A stretch of DNA of 64,000 nucleotides from Marinobacter litoralis. GTDB lineage: Bacteria; Pseudomonadota; Gammaproteobacteria; Pseudomonadales; Oleiphilaceae. The position numbers and the translations under genes are program-made. This document shows, piece after piece, positions 35,246-43,766 of this stretch. The first letter of the stretch is position 1. The number at the start of each line of letters is the position of its first letter. The notes under the pieces are model-generated. The model did no database searches. It was not told the origin of the DNA and was given only the letters and a program-made list of their open reading frames with translations. Location: positions 274,550 to 338,549 of the forward strand of contig NZ_JAELVS010000003.1 of assembly GCF_016427555.1 (NCBI RefSeq), read 5' to 3'.

Positions 35246-36118
35246 TTATTCACCGGACTCAAGCTTATCTTGAGTTCGGTGTTCGAAATCGCTGGCGTCG
35301 TGGCGCTCATGCAGCTGAGACGACAAATCGCCCCAAGCCTTATTGACCATCCGCCCCCGCCTTACCGCGGGGCGCTTCGCCACTTCTTCCGCCCAACGCA
35401 CAACATTGGTGTAAGTGTGGGCTTCCAGAAATTCAGCCGCTTCGTACACCATGTTTTTCACCAGTGCGCCATACCATGGCCAGATCGCCATGTCGGCAAT
35501 ACTGTATTCATCGCCAGCAATATAACGATTGTCCGCCAGCTGACGATCCAATACGTCCAACTGCCGCTTCACCTCCATCGTGTAACGGTTGATGGGGTAC
35601 TCATACTTTTCCGGAGCATACGCATAGAAGTGGCCAAAACCGCCACCCAGGAACGGTGCGCTGCCCATCTGCCAGAACAGCCAATTGAGAGTTTCGGCTC
35701 GCTGGGCAGGATCTTTCGACAAGAAGCGTCCGAACTTCTCGGCCAGATACAACAAAATAGAGCCAGATTCAAAGACCCGAACGGCCGGGTCAGCACTGCG
35801 GTCCATCAACGCCGGAATTTTGGAGTTTGGATTCACGCCCACGAAACCACTACTGAACTGATCGCCCTCCATGATGTTGATGATCCACGCATCGTATTCG
35901 GCTTCCTGTATTCCCAGCTCAAGCAACTCCTCGAACATGATGGTTGCTTTCACCCCGTTCGGGGTCGCCAGAGAATACAGCTGAAAAGGATGCTCCCCCA
36001 CGGGCAATTCTTTGTCATGGGTGGGGCCGGCAACCGGACGGTTAATATTCGAAAACTTACTTTCACCTTCCTGGTGCCACTTCCACACTTTTGGCGGGGT
36101 GTAGGTAGGATCGCTCAT
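35246..36118 (-). CDS. yghU: Glutathione S-transferase family protein, YghU-type disulfide-bond reductase
   Basis: This is a cytoplasmic GST-fold protein of 290 residues. YghU and YfcG relatives reduce disulfides using two bound glutathiones. The thioredoxin-like domain follows a long N-terminal arm (TYTPPKVWKWHQEGESKFSN) characteristic of YghU. It includes LYSLATPNGVKATIMFEEL with the TPNG segment, VNPNSKIPAL, and FESGSILLYLAEKFG (glutathione gamma-Glu site). The C-terminal helical domain has DEYSIADMAIWPWYG. The ATG at 36118 matches the family N-terminus. The symbol is by homology to E. coli YghU. Confidence 0.92.
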   Translation of the reverse strand: MSDPTYTPPKVWKWHQEGESKFSNINRPVAGPTHDKELPVGEHPFQLYSLATPNGVKATIMFEELLELGIQEAEYDAWIINIMEGDQFSSGFVGVNPNSKIPALMDRSADPAVRVFESGSILLYLAEKFGRFLSKDPAQRAETLNWLFWQMGSAPFLGGGFGHFYAYAPEKYEYPINRYTMEVKRQLDVLDRQLADNRYIAGDEYSIADMAIWPWYGALVKNMVYEAAEFLEAHTYTNVVRWAEEVAKRPAVRRGRMVNKAWGDLSSQLHERHDASDFEHRTQDKLESGE

Positions 36119-36218
36119 CAAAAACTCCTGCAATTGATAAAGATGCATTCACCGTAACAGCAACCGACAAGACTCGCCATAATCTGTGCATTACCCATTA
36201 CGGCGGTTATAAACCATA

Positions 36219-36252
36219 CTGACAATCTTGCACCACCGGTTATACGTATAAC
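36219..36252 (+). promoter_or_regulatory. Possible promoter with overlapping palindromic operator upstream of the HerA-like gene
   Basis: GTTATACGTATAAC at 36239-36252 is a perfect 14-bp palindrome ending 20 bases before the GTG start. It overlaps a -10-like TATACG; CTGACA at 36219-36224 would be the -35 at 16 bases. A repressor bound here would block the -10. The regulator is unknown. Confidence 0.4.
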
Positions 36253-36272
36253 AAAAACCAGAGGTACAGCCC

Positions 36273-37763
36273 GTGTCTGAGGATTCCGTTTTCATCGGCA
36301 AAGGCAACCACACTCAACGCCTACTGCTGCGTCGCGCCAATCGTCACGGCCTGATTGCTGGCGCCACCGGCACAGGCAAAACAGTGACCTTACAGATTCT
36401 TGCCGAAGGCTTCTCTGCTCAAGGCGTGCCGGTGTTTATGGCAGATGTGAAAGGCGACCTATCCGGCATTTCTCAAGCGGGAACCACCAAACCGTTCCTA
36501 ACCAAACGCGCGGAACAGGTGGGGCTTGAACCCTACACCTTCGAAGGTTTCCCGACAGTATTCTGGGATGTTTTGGGCAAACAGGGCCACCCCATGCGAG
36601 CGACTATTTCCGATATGGGGCCCTTGCTGCTGTCACGCCTGCTCGAACTTAACGACACTCAGGAAGGCGTCATCAATATTGCCTTCAAACTGGCCGATGA
36701 TCACGGCATGGCCTTGCTGGACCTGAAAGATCTTCGGGCGCTGATGGCGTTTGTGGCGGAACAATCCAAGGAGCTTTCTGCGCTCTACGGGAACGTCAGC
36801 AAAGCCTCCGTCGGCGCGATACAACGTCGCTTGTTACAACTTGAACAACAAGGCGGCGATCTTTTTTTTGGGGAGCCCGCACTGGAGCTGGCTGATCTGA
36901 TGCGTTGCGATTCGGCCGGGCGCGGACACATCAATTTGTTGGTGGCCAATCAATTGATTGAACGGCCAAGACTGTATGCCACCATCCTGCTCTGGCTGCT
37001 GGCAGAACTGTTCGAAGAGTTGCCCGAAGTCGGAGACCCCGACAAACCGAAGCTAATATTCTTTTTCGATGAAGCCCACCTGCTGTTTAACGATGCCCCC
37101 AAGGCATTACTACAGAAAGTCGAACAGGTGGTCCGCCTGATACGCTCCAAAGGCGTTGGCGTCTATTTTGTTTCCCAGAATCCCACCGACATCCCCGACA
37201 AAATACTGGGGCAACTCGGCAATCGGGTGCAGCACGCATTGCGGGCGTTTACCTCACGCGACCAAAAGGCCGTTCGAGCCGCCGCCTCCACCTTCCGGAA
37301 AAACCCGAATCTGGACACTGAGAAAGTCATTACTGAACTGGGCGTTGGCGAAGCACTTGTGTCTACCCTTGACGACAAAGGCACACCCTCAATGGTGGAT
37401 CAAACACTGATCCGTCCGCCCTCTTCTCGTCTGGGACCAGCGACAGCCAAAGAGCGAAAAACCATCCTCGATACGAGTGAATTTGGCGCACGCTACAATG
37501 AAGTGATTGATCGGGATTCTGCGTTCGAAAAGCTGCAAAGGCGCGCTGAAGAGGCAGCGAAGGAAGCCGAGCAAGCCTCCGTTGCTAAAGAAAGAGTCTA
37601 CGAAGCACCAGCGAAGGCAAGCAAAAAGCCGGCACCCAAGCGACGCTCATCCCGCCAGAGCGTATTCGAAACCCTGGCGAAAAGCATTGCCCGCACTATG
37701 GGCCGTGAAATGACGCGAGGTTTTTTGAGAGGGCTGTTAGGCTCACTCTTTAAGGGGCGTTAA
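36273..37763 (+). CDS. HerA-like ATPase, YjgR/DUF853 family
   Basis: This is a cytoplasmic FtsK/HerA-superfamily ATPase of unknown role. Of 496 residues, Walker A GATGTGKT lies at 30-37 and Walker [14 protein letters not shown] at about 260-272. A conserved [30 protein letters not shown] block holds the sensor and arginine-finger region. A charged, Ala/Lys-rich linker (about 425-470) leads to a basic C-terminus ([24 protein letters not shown]) that may bind membranes or DNA. It starts with GTG at 36273. It is the E. coli YjgR family, widespread and uncharacterised. The last four bases overlap the converging MliC-type gene. Confidence 0.9.
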   Translation: MSEDSVFIGKGNHTQRLLLRRANRHGLIAGATGTGKTVTLQILAEGFSAQGVPVFMADVKGDLSGISQAGTTKPFLTKRAEQVGLEPYTFEGFPTVFWDVLGKQGHPMRATISDMGPLLLSRLLELNDTQEGVINIAFKLADDHGMALLDLKDLRALMAFVAEQSKELSALYGNVSKASVGAIQRRLLQLEQQGGDLFFGEPALELADLMRCDSAGRGHINLLVANQLIERPRLYATILLWLLAELFEELPEVGDPDKPKLIFFFDEAHLLFNDAPKALLQKVEQVVRLIRSKGVGVYFVSQNPTDIPDKILGQLGNRVQHALRAFTSRDQKAVRAAASTFRKNPNLDTEKVITELGVGEALVSTLDDKGTPSMVDQTLIRPPSSRLGPATAKERKTILDTSEFGARYNEVIDRDSAFEKLQRRAEEAAKEAEQASVAKERVYEAPAKASKKPAPKRRSSRQSVFETLAKSIARTMGREMTRGFLRGLLGSLFKGR

Positions 37764-38092
37764 AGCGCGCTGCAGCTCTCGATAATATCGCCAGAGCTTC
37801 CGCCCGCCCGATGCTTAAGCAAAAGACCTTCAGAGTCTGGACCGGAGCCCTTCACCCACCACTCTACGCCGCCACCAACGTATCGCGCGCCACTGGCAGA
37901 GGCTGCGATGTCCATATCGTAGCGAGTCCCCTGGTAGTAGACGGCGGCGGAGTCTGGAGCCTCATAGTTAACCGCTACCCTTTCGCCGCTCTCACACTCG
38001 TATCTCTTGGCGAACGCATCACCTTGCTGAAAACCTGAACAGGCTGAGAGCAAAAACACCGATGACAACGCAACTGAAACAAAAAACTTCAT
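37760..38092 (-). CDS. MliC-family lipoprotein (C-type lysozyme inhibitor)
   Basis: This is a small predicted lipoprotein of 110 residues. The signal sequence ends in lipobox LLSAC, with Cys18 as the lipidated residue and Ser-Gly next, consistent with outer-membrane sorting. The mature part has the MliC pattern: [25 protein letters not shown], the [16 protein letters not shown] block with the conserved Ser-Gly-x-Arg-Tyr loop that in MliC/PliC enters the lysozyme active site, and paired Cys residues. The role is likely protection against lysozyme; this follows from family, not from context. Stops overlap with the converging HerA-like gene by four bases. Confidence 0.85.
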   Translation of the reverse strand: MKFFVSVALSSVFLLSACSGFQQGDAFAKRYECESGERVAVNYEAPDSAAVYYQGTRYDMDIAASASGARYVGGGVEWWVKGSGPDSEGLLLKHRAGGSSGDIIESCSAL

Positions 38093-38138
38093 TCAGAACT
38101 CCATTTTCGATAATCAGACCGCAGCGGCACAGCAACTA

Positions 38139-39149
38139 CTATTTATGGCTATGGCGCTGCTCGTAACGCTGAGCTGCAAGCAACCCGGCAGCTCTTCCGT
38201 GCCTTCGATAATAGCTTTTCCCACAGAGATTCTGCTGGTGCCAATACGCTTTCATTAGCAAAGCATGATCAGGAAGCCAGAATCGATCCGCAATTTCCTC
38301 TGTTTCGGGCACGGAACCGACATCCACATCCGACACAACAATGCCAGGCCCCTCGCTTGTCCTGCGCTGGGCCAGAACCTGACCCCGCCCATCGACGATC
38401 TGGGTACACCCGACATAATGCGTCTCATAAGGCACCGAAGCTGAAAAGCCTGGGGCCAGCATGAACCCACCCGAAAACGCCCCACAGTGGGAGGCCTGAA
38501 CAACCGGGGCTCCAATACGCCTGGCCAACTCGCTTGGGGCTTGCTCCGACAGGTACCGGTTATACTGCCCTAACGCCGCCAGTCCACGGTTTACCAGCCT
38601 GCCCCAATTCGCTGGCAGGGTCCACCAGTGAGTGCCACTCATGACTAAACCAACCCGGTCCTTCAAGCGTTTGGCGGTTTGATGTCGAATCAATTCCCAA
38701 CAGACTGCCGCACCTACACCACCCAAAGCTGTTTGAAATACACCGTCATCCTTACCAGGGCCATAGAATGCGTTCTCCCACATGGTGGGCAAATCTTTAT
38801 CATGAGTATGCATCTGCCCATCAGGCTCGACGAAGTAATAACGGTTATATATTTCCTCGTCCTCAGCAATCAACATGGAACCACCAATCCAGCAGCCATA
38901 CTGCTTCGCCAGACTCACGAGCAAATCTACCGCCTCATTGTCAGGAGGCAAAACGGCATCGTGCACACGCTGGTCAAAAGCGATACGCGATGTAAAGAAT
39001 TCAGGAAGCGCCACTACGTCAGCCCCTGCCGTCAAGGCCTCTTTGGCAAGCTGTTCAACGCGCTCCAGATTCACAGACACATCGCCAAGTTCCGCTTCAA
39101 GCTGAACTGCCGCAATGCGCCGTGTCGCGTTCTGCATTACTTTTTTCAT
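38139..39149 (-). CDS. Carbon-nitrogen hydrolase (nitrilase superfamily)
   Basis: This is a cytoplasmic amidase or related enzyme of 336 residues. The Glu-Lys-Cys triad is visible: Glu in VALPEFFTS (about 48), Lys in HDKDLPTMWEN (about 122), and Cys in AVCWELIRHQ (about 154). A second conserved Glu is in the NxxYYxxPDG region. The C-terminus is about 50 residues longer than a minimal nitrilase fold. The substrate is unknown. A second in-frame ATG at 39137 is possible as start. The neighbours give no clear pathway. Confidence 0.88.
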   Translation of the reverse strand: MKKVMQNATRRIAAVQLEAELGDVSVNLERVEQLAKEALTAGADVVALPEFFTSRIAFDQRVHDAVLPPDNEAVDLLVSLAKQYGCWIGGSMLIAEDEEIYNRYYFVEPDGQMHTHDKDLPTMWENAFYGPGKDDGVFQTALGGVGAAVCWELIRHQTAKRLKDRVGLVMSGTHWWTLPANWGRLVNRGLAALGQYNRYLSEQAPSELARRIGAPVVQASHCGAFSGGFMLAPGFSASVPYETHYVGCTQIVDGRGQVLAQRRTSEGPGIVVSDVDVGSVPETEEIADRFWLPDHALLMKAYWHQQNLCGKSYYRRHGRAAGLLAAQRYEQRHSHK

Positions 39150-39176
39150 GAATTTTCACCAGAAAGTGTGCAAGAT

Positions 39177-39431
39177 TTAACCCCACCATCCCGAAGCCTT
39201 CTTCCCCACAACAAACAACACAGCAAGCACAGCCAACACACTGAGAGCCGCGGCAGGATAGGCCAGACTTTCGGGAACGCCAACCGCCCACACTAGCGTA
39301 AATACCAAACCTTGGAATGCCTCAACGGGCCACTGATGCACAGGCAGGTTCGAACTCGCAGTGAACAAGAAAATAAGGCCGATCAAACCAAGAATGGACG
39401 AGCAAATACCGAAGAGAATCGATCGGTTCAT
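39177..39431 (-). CDS. Hypothetical small membrane protein
   Basis: I do not recognise it. Starting at the ATG at 39431 it has 84 residues with two strongly hydrophobic segments (SILFGICSSILGLIGLIFLF and LAYPAAALSVLAVLAVLFVV). It ends in GKKASGWWG, which is basic and therefore probably cytoplasmic. Upstream in-frame ATGs at 39461 and 39476 would lengthen it by 10 or 15 residues; none has a good ribosome binding site. It lies 56 bases after the P-type ATPase and 27 before the nitrilase-family gene, all in the same direction. Confidence 0.62.
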   Translation of the reverse strand: MNRSILFGICSSILGLIGLIFLFTASSNLPVHQWPVEAFQGLVFTLVWAVGVPESLAYPAAALSVLAVLAVLFVVGKKASGWWG

Positions 39432-39487
39432 TCGGGGGCTACCGCAAAGAAGAAGGGTCATGACCGAGGCTAACATACCGGGTGTTG

Positions 39488-42184
39488 TTATATGTTAAAT
39501 CTCCGTAAGCGCAGCCGAAGTTGTTTCTCCGTTTCAATGACAGCCAAAAGCATGATGCCCACACATACAATAATGACACCGTCCCGAAAAGGAACCGCGA
39601 CAGTTTCAAACAACGATTGCAGAGGTGGCAGATACGTAATGGCGAATTGGGCAAGAGTGACAACGATCACTGTCGCCCAGACCACCTTCGTTCCTCTGAT
39701 AGCTTTCCAGGTCAGCGAAGTGCCGAAAATATTGCGGATGAAAAACAGATGGAACACCTCCATCACTACCAGCGTATTGAGCGCGACGGTACGCGCTAAT
39801 TCAACGGAATAGCCCTGATCCATTGCGTAGGCATACATGCCAAACACGCCCCCCAGAAACAGGGCTGACACAAACACAATATGCCACGCAAGCTCCCCCG
39901 TCAGTAGCGCCTCGTTTCTGGAGCGCGGTGGCCGGCGCATACTGTTGGCTTCGCACGGCTCGAACGCAAGCGCCATACCAAGCGTGACCGAGGTAATCAG
40001 GTTGATCCAAAGAATCTGTATCGGAGTAATCGGGAGCGTCATCCCAAACAGCAATGCCACAACAATGGTCATGGCCTCCCCGGCATTGGTCGGTAAGGTC
40101 CAACTTATAACCTTTTTGATATTATCGTAAACCGTTCGCCCTTCCCTGACTGCGGCCACGATGGTCGCGAAATTGTCATCCGCCAGAACGAACTCAGACG
40201 CTTCTTTGGCTGCCTCACTGCCTTTTAGGCCCATTGCGATACCCGCATCCGCGCGCTTGAGCGCAGGGGCGTCATTCACGCCATCCCCAGTCATGGCAAC
40301 GGTCATACCCTGTGATTGCAAGGCCATCACCAAACGTAACTTGTGCTCCGGGCTGGTGCGGGCAAATACATCCACATCCAGAACGGCCTCGGCGAGCGCG
40401 CGCTCATCCATGCCATCAAGCTCGCGCCCGGTTAACACCCTATCGGGATTCTGCAATCCGACTTGCTTTCCGATAGCGGCGGCTGTTCCCTTGTGGTCCC
40501 CGGTGACCATCTTCACGCGGATGCCTGCACCCTGACTCTCTGCAATGGCAGACACGGCCTCGGGGCGCGGCGGGTCAATCAGTCCCACCAATCCAATCAG
40601 CGTCAGCCCCTGCTTTACGTCTGAAAATTCCAGAACCGTGTGTTCCGGCGCCACCGGTTGTACGGCAAACGCCAGCACCCGCTGCCCCAGAGCCGCGATT
40701 TCCCCGGCCATCGTATCCCAATAGGTTGCATCGAGTGGCTCCGCACTACCGCCAACCTTGCGCTGCTGGCTACACATCGACAATATCTGTTCAGGCGCGC
40801 CCTTCACGGAGACATAGGCCCGATTGTCATGGTTGTGTTCAAGCGTGGCCATGAAACGGTGCTTGGCATCAAAGGGAATCACATCGGTGCGGGTCCAGCC
40901 AGAAAACTTCTTATGGAAATCGATGCCAATCTTGCCAGACAGCGCCAGCAAAGCGCCTTCCATGGGATCGCCCTCTACCACCCAGGTACCGTCTCTGTGT
41001 TGCAGCGACGCGTCGTTACACAGCGCTGATACACGTCCAAGCTCGCACAAGGCCTCATGTTCCTGAGCGTTTACGGAGACATCGTTAAGTTTGATATTCC
41101 CCTTGGGCTCATACCCAACGCCCTCGAGCGAGAAAACCTCCGAGCTTGTTACCACCGAAGCGACCATCATCTCATTTCGAGTCAAGGTGCCGGTCTTATC
41201 GGTACAGATGACCGATATCGACCCCAACGTCTCAATAACCGGCAAGCGACGAACAATCGCATTACGCCGCGCCATTGCCTGAACTCCAACCGCCAGTGCG
41301 ATGGTCAAAACCGCGGGCAAACCTTCAGGAATGGCGGCGACGAAAAGACCGACCACAGCCATAAACATGACCGAGAAATCGAAATGCTGGACGAAGTAAC
41401 CGAACATCAAAAGCGCTGCAGCAACAAGCACGATCAGTGCTGTGAGCCAGCGGGAAAACACGTTCATTTGCCGAATCAACGGGGTTGTCAGCACCTCCAC
41501 CGACGACAGCAAACCACTGATACGACCGATTTCGGTATTCGAGCCCGTGGCGACCACCACTCCCTGCCCCAAACCACTGGTGACGAGCGTCCCGCTGTAC
41601 GCCATACAGGTTCTGTCTCCAAGGGGCGCGGCAGCACTAACGGCCTGGATGCATTTTTCAACCGGGACAGACTCTCCGGTGAGAATCGATTCCTGAATTT
41701 GAAGTGCGTTCACGTCCAAGAGGCGCAGGTCGGCGGGCACCTTGTCGCCAGCTTCCAACAAAACAATATCACCGGGTACCAGCGCTTCGCCTTCCACCGA
41801 GCAGCGAACGCCTTCGCGCAGCACCGATGCCTTCAAGGCCAACATCCGGCGAAGGGCACCCATCGCTTTTTCCGCCTTGCCCTCCTGAAAAAAACCGATC
41901 CCCGCATTGGCAACCACAACCGCCAGTATTACCAGTGTATCGGCCAGGTGCCCCAAAGCTGCGGTAATCGCAGCGGCTCCGAGCAAAACGTAAATGAGGA
42001 TATTGTTGAAGTGGGACGAAAAGCGAATTAGCAGGCTTCGTTTCGCTGCTTCCGGAAGCCGATTTGGCCCGTATAGACGAAAGCGCTTTGCCACCTCTTC
42101 GGATGACAGGCCGTGTGTATTGGCTTCCAGAGCGTCAATCGCGCTCTCCGGTCCCCGTTCATGCCACGCGCTCTGTGCGTCCAT
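39488..42184 (-). CDS. P2-type cation-transporting ATPase
   Basis: This is an inner-membrane ion pump of 898 residues with the full P-type layout: TGES actuator loop (about 170), the phosphorylated Asp in ICTDKTGTLTRNEM (about 330), nucleotide-domain KGAPEQI, and hinge MTGDGVNDAPALKRADAGIAMG. The ion-site helices resemble calcium pumps: PEGLPA in M4, TNAGEA in M5 and NLITS in M6. The Asp that follows NLxT in SERCA and Na,K-ATPase is Ser here, so calcium cannot be assumed. The N-terminal cation-ATPase domain is present (about 5-70). It lies downstream of the lysR-type gene with 59 bases between, and is followed by a small membrane protein. Confidence 0.92.
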   Translation of the reverse strand: MDAQSAWHERGPESAIDALEANTHGLSSEEVAKRFRLYGPNRLPEAAKRSLLIRFSSHFNNILIYVLLGAAAITAALGHLADTLVILAVVVANAGIGFFQEGKAEKAMGALRRMLALKASVLREGVRCSVEGEALVPGDIVLLEAGDKVPADLRLLDVNALQIQESILTGESVPVEKCIQAVSAAAPLGDRTCMAYSGTLVTSGLGQGVVVATGSNTEIGRISGLLSSVEVLTTPLIRQMNVFSRWLTALIVLVAAALLMFGYFVQHFDFSVMFMAVVGLFVAAIPEGLPAVLTIALAVGVQAMARRNAIVRRLPVIETLGSISVICTDKTGTLTRNEMMVASVVTSSEVFSLEGVGYEPKGNIKLNDVSVNAQEHEALCELGRVSALCNDASLQHRDGTWVVEGDPMEGALLALSGKIGIDFHKKFSGWTRTDVIPFDAKHRFMATLEHNHDNRAYVSVKGAPEQILSMCSQQRKVGGSAEPLDATYWDTMAGEIAALGQRVLAFAVQPVAPEHTVLEFSDVKQGLTLIGLVGLIDPPRPEAVSAIAESQGAGIRVKMVTGDHKGTAAAIGKQVGLQNPDRVLTGRELDGMDERALAEAVLDVDVFARTSPEHKLRLVMALQSQGMTVAMTGDGVNDAPALKRADAGIAMGLKGSEAAKEASEFVLADDNFATIVAAVREGRTVYDNIKKVISWTLPTNAGEAMTIVVALLFGMTLPITPIQILWINLITSVTLGMALAFEPCEANSMRRPPRSRNEALLTGELAWHIVFVSALFLGGVFGMYAYAMDQGYSVELARTVALNTLVVMEVFHLFFIRNIFGTSLTWKAIRGTKVVWATVIVVTLAQFAITYLPPLQSLFETVAVPFRDGVIIVCVGIMLLAVIETEKQLRLRLRRFNI

Positions 42185-42243
42185 GGCATCAAATCTCTAC
42201 ACGCATCATTTTCTCGCGCCCATTCACCGAACTTAGATTCAGT

Positions 42244-43113
42244 TTATAGCCACCGCTTGGCTTCGGCTATGACCGTTTCCATTCTTTTTTGGAGTGGTCT
42301 GTGGCGAAGGGAGCAAAGATAAAGCGTCTCCCTCACCGGCTGGGCCAGTTGATGGACCTTGATGAGATCCTGCCTCGGGAAAGCCTCAACCGCATGAGCC
42401 GGCAACACGGTAAAACCCAACCCTCGGCTCACCGGCTCGAGGATCAAACCAATCTGATTTGAAAACCCCTTCTTCGTGAACAAGTTACTGTGCTGAAATT
42501 CGCGGTAGTTCGCGCCAAGTAGCAGGTTAGCGTGATGACTGCCATCCGGATGGTCGATAAAACCAAGCGCCATCAACGTTTCCCACTCCGGGTGTTCAGT
42601 GGCTGCAGGCGTGACCAAAAGCAGGGACTCCTCAGCAACGGGCGTACAATCGACCTCGGGCAGTGTGGATTTTGCGGTCATGAACCCGATATCTACATCA
42701 GAACCTGCGATTGCGTGTTCCACATCGGTGTTAGGCGCAAACCGGTAATCGATGATGAGCTTCGGGTGTTTCTGCTGCAAAGTCAGCAGTTGAGGATATA
42801 CCTTAAGCCCTACGCTACCCGGCGACATAATCCGGATGCTGCCCTCGTAAGGTGGATCCTCGGCGGCTACTTGTTCCAAATTCGACAAAGCGAGAAGAAC
42901 ACTCTGAGCTTCTTTATATAGCCGTTCACCGGCACCCGACAGCGAAAACTGCTTGCCTTGCCGCAACAGCAATTCTGTGCCGAGCTGCTCCTCTAATTTG
43001 CGCACGTGCTGACTCACCCCTGACTGGGTCATATGGAGACGCTCCGCCGTGCGAGTGAAATGTCCCTCCTCGGCGAGCGTGCAAAAACTGCGCAACCAAT
43101 GAACGTTAATCAT
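42244..43113 (-). CDS. LysR-family transcriptional regulator
   Basis: This is a DNA-binding regulator of 289 residues. The N-terminal winged helix-turn-helix is typical: [45 protein letters not shown] (given here by its key parts HFTRTAERL and [12 protein letters not shown]). It is followed by a co-inducer domain from about 90. I start at the ATG at 43113, with AGGG six bases upstream; a GTG one codon earlier is the alternative. It is divergent from the VOC gene across 94 bases that contain a T-N11-A type dyad, so it probably controls that gene and itself. Confidence 0.92.
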   Translation of the reverse strand: MINVHWLRSFCTLAEEGHFTRTAERLHMTQSGVSQHVRKLEEQLGTELLLRQGKQFSLSGAGERLYKEAQSVLLALSNLEQVAAEDPPYEGSIRIMSPGSVGLKVYPQLLTLQQKHPKLIIDYRFAPNTDVEHAIAGSDVDIGFMTAKSTLPEVDCTPVAEESLLLVTPAATEHPEWETLMALGFIDHPDGSHHANLLLGANYREFQHSNLFTKKGFSNQIGLILEPVSRGLGFTVLPAHAVEAFPRQDLIKVHQLAQPVRETLYLCSLRHRPLQKRMETVIAEAKRWL

Positions 43114-43143
43114 CACAAACCCTAATCAAAATAATGACAAAGG

Positions 43144-43158
43144 ATAATTTTACGTTAT
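43144..43158. promoter_or_regulatory. Candidate LysR-type operator
   Basis: ATAA-TTTTACG-TTAT is an interrupted dyad containing the T-N11-A motif of LysR-type sites. It lies in the middle of the divergent gap between the lysR-type and VOC genes. Assignment rests on position and symmetry. Confidence 0.5.
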
Positions 43159-43207
43159 CAAGAAGGCTATGTAACCTATTCTCAAGTTCACAATAGGAGC
43201 ACAAGCA

Positions 43208-43708
43208 ATGAGCAACGTTTACCCAAGAAACTTTTCACACATCGGGATATCCGTACCGGATCTTGAGCAGGCCGTTAAGTTCTACACGGACGTTCTGGGC
43301 TGGTACCTGATTATGAAACCGACCGAGATCGAAGAAGACGACAGTGCCATTGGCGAGATGTGTACGGAAGTGTTCGGCAAAGGCTGGGGAAGTTTCCGGA
43401 TCGCCCACCTGTCTACCGGCGATCGAATTGGTGTTGAGCTATTTCAGTTCAGAAATCAAACCAATCCTGAAGATAACTTTGAGTATTGGAAGACCGGCAT
43501 TTTCCACTTCTGCGTACAAGATCCGAACGTAGAAGAGCTCGCAGAACGCATCGTGGACGCTGGTGGCAAACGACGCATGGAGAAACCACGCTACTACTAT
43601 CCGGGCGAAAAGCCCTACCGCATGATCTATATGGAAGATCCGTTCGGCAACATTCTGGAAATCTATAGCCACAGCTATGAGCTGATCTACAGTGAGGGCG
43701 CGTACTGA
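43208..43708 (+). CDS. VOC-family (glyoxalase/dioxygenase-fold) protein
   Basis: This is a 166-residue metal-dependent vicinal oxygen chelate protein. It has two beta-alpha-beta-beta-beta modules: SHIGISVPDLEQAVKFYTDVLGW at 10-33 (metal His) and GIFHFCVQDPNVEELAERI near 98, ending EDPFGNILEIYSHSYE with the metal Glu. The reaction is unknown; relatives are annotated lactoylglutathione lyase-like, but key glyoxalase I features are not all clear. The ATG at 43208 has AGGAG eight bases upstream. It is paired with the divergent LysR gene, suggesting it acts on the compound that regulator senses. Confidence 0.88.
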   Translation: MSNVYPRNFSHIGISVPDLEQAVKFYTDVLGWYLIMKPTEIEEDDSAIGEMCTEVFGKGWGSFRIAHLSTGDRIGVELFQFRNQTNPEDNFEYWKTGIFHFCVQDPNVEELAERIVDAGGKRRMEKPRYYYPGEKPYRMIYMEDPFGNILEIYSHSYELIYSEGAY

Positions 43709-43728
43709 CTCGCTGCCCCGCAGGGAAT

Positions 43729-43756
43729 CTGGAGCGGCCAGCGTCGGCCGCTCCAG
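43729..43756. terminator. Strong hairpin between VOC gene and lipoprotein hydrolase gene
   Basis: The 11-bp stem CTGGAGCGGCC / GGCCGCTCCAG with a six-base loop lies between two converging stops. No T-tract follows on either strand, so it may act with Rho or protect 3' ends and is not a classical terminator. It is not a member of the GGA-hairpin repeat family. Confidence 0.55.
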
Positions 43757-43766
43757 AACAAACCCT

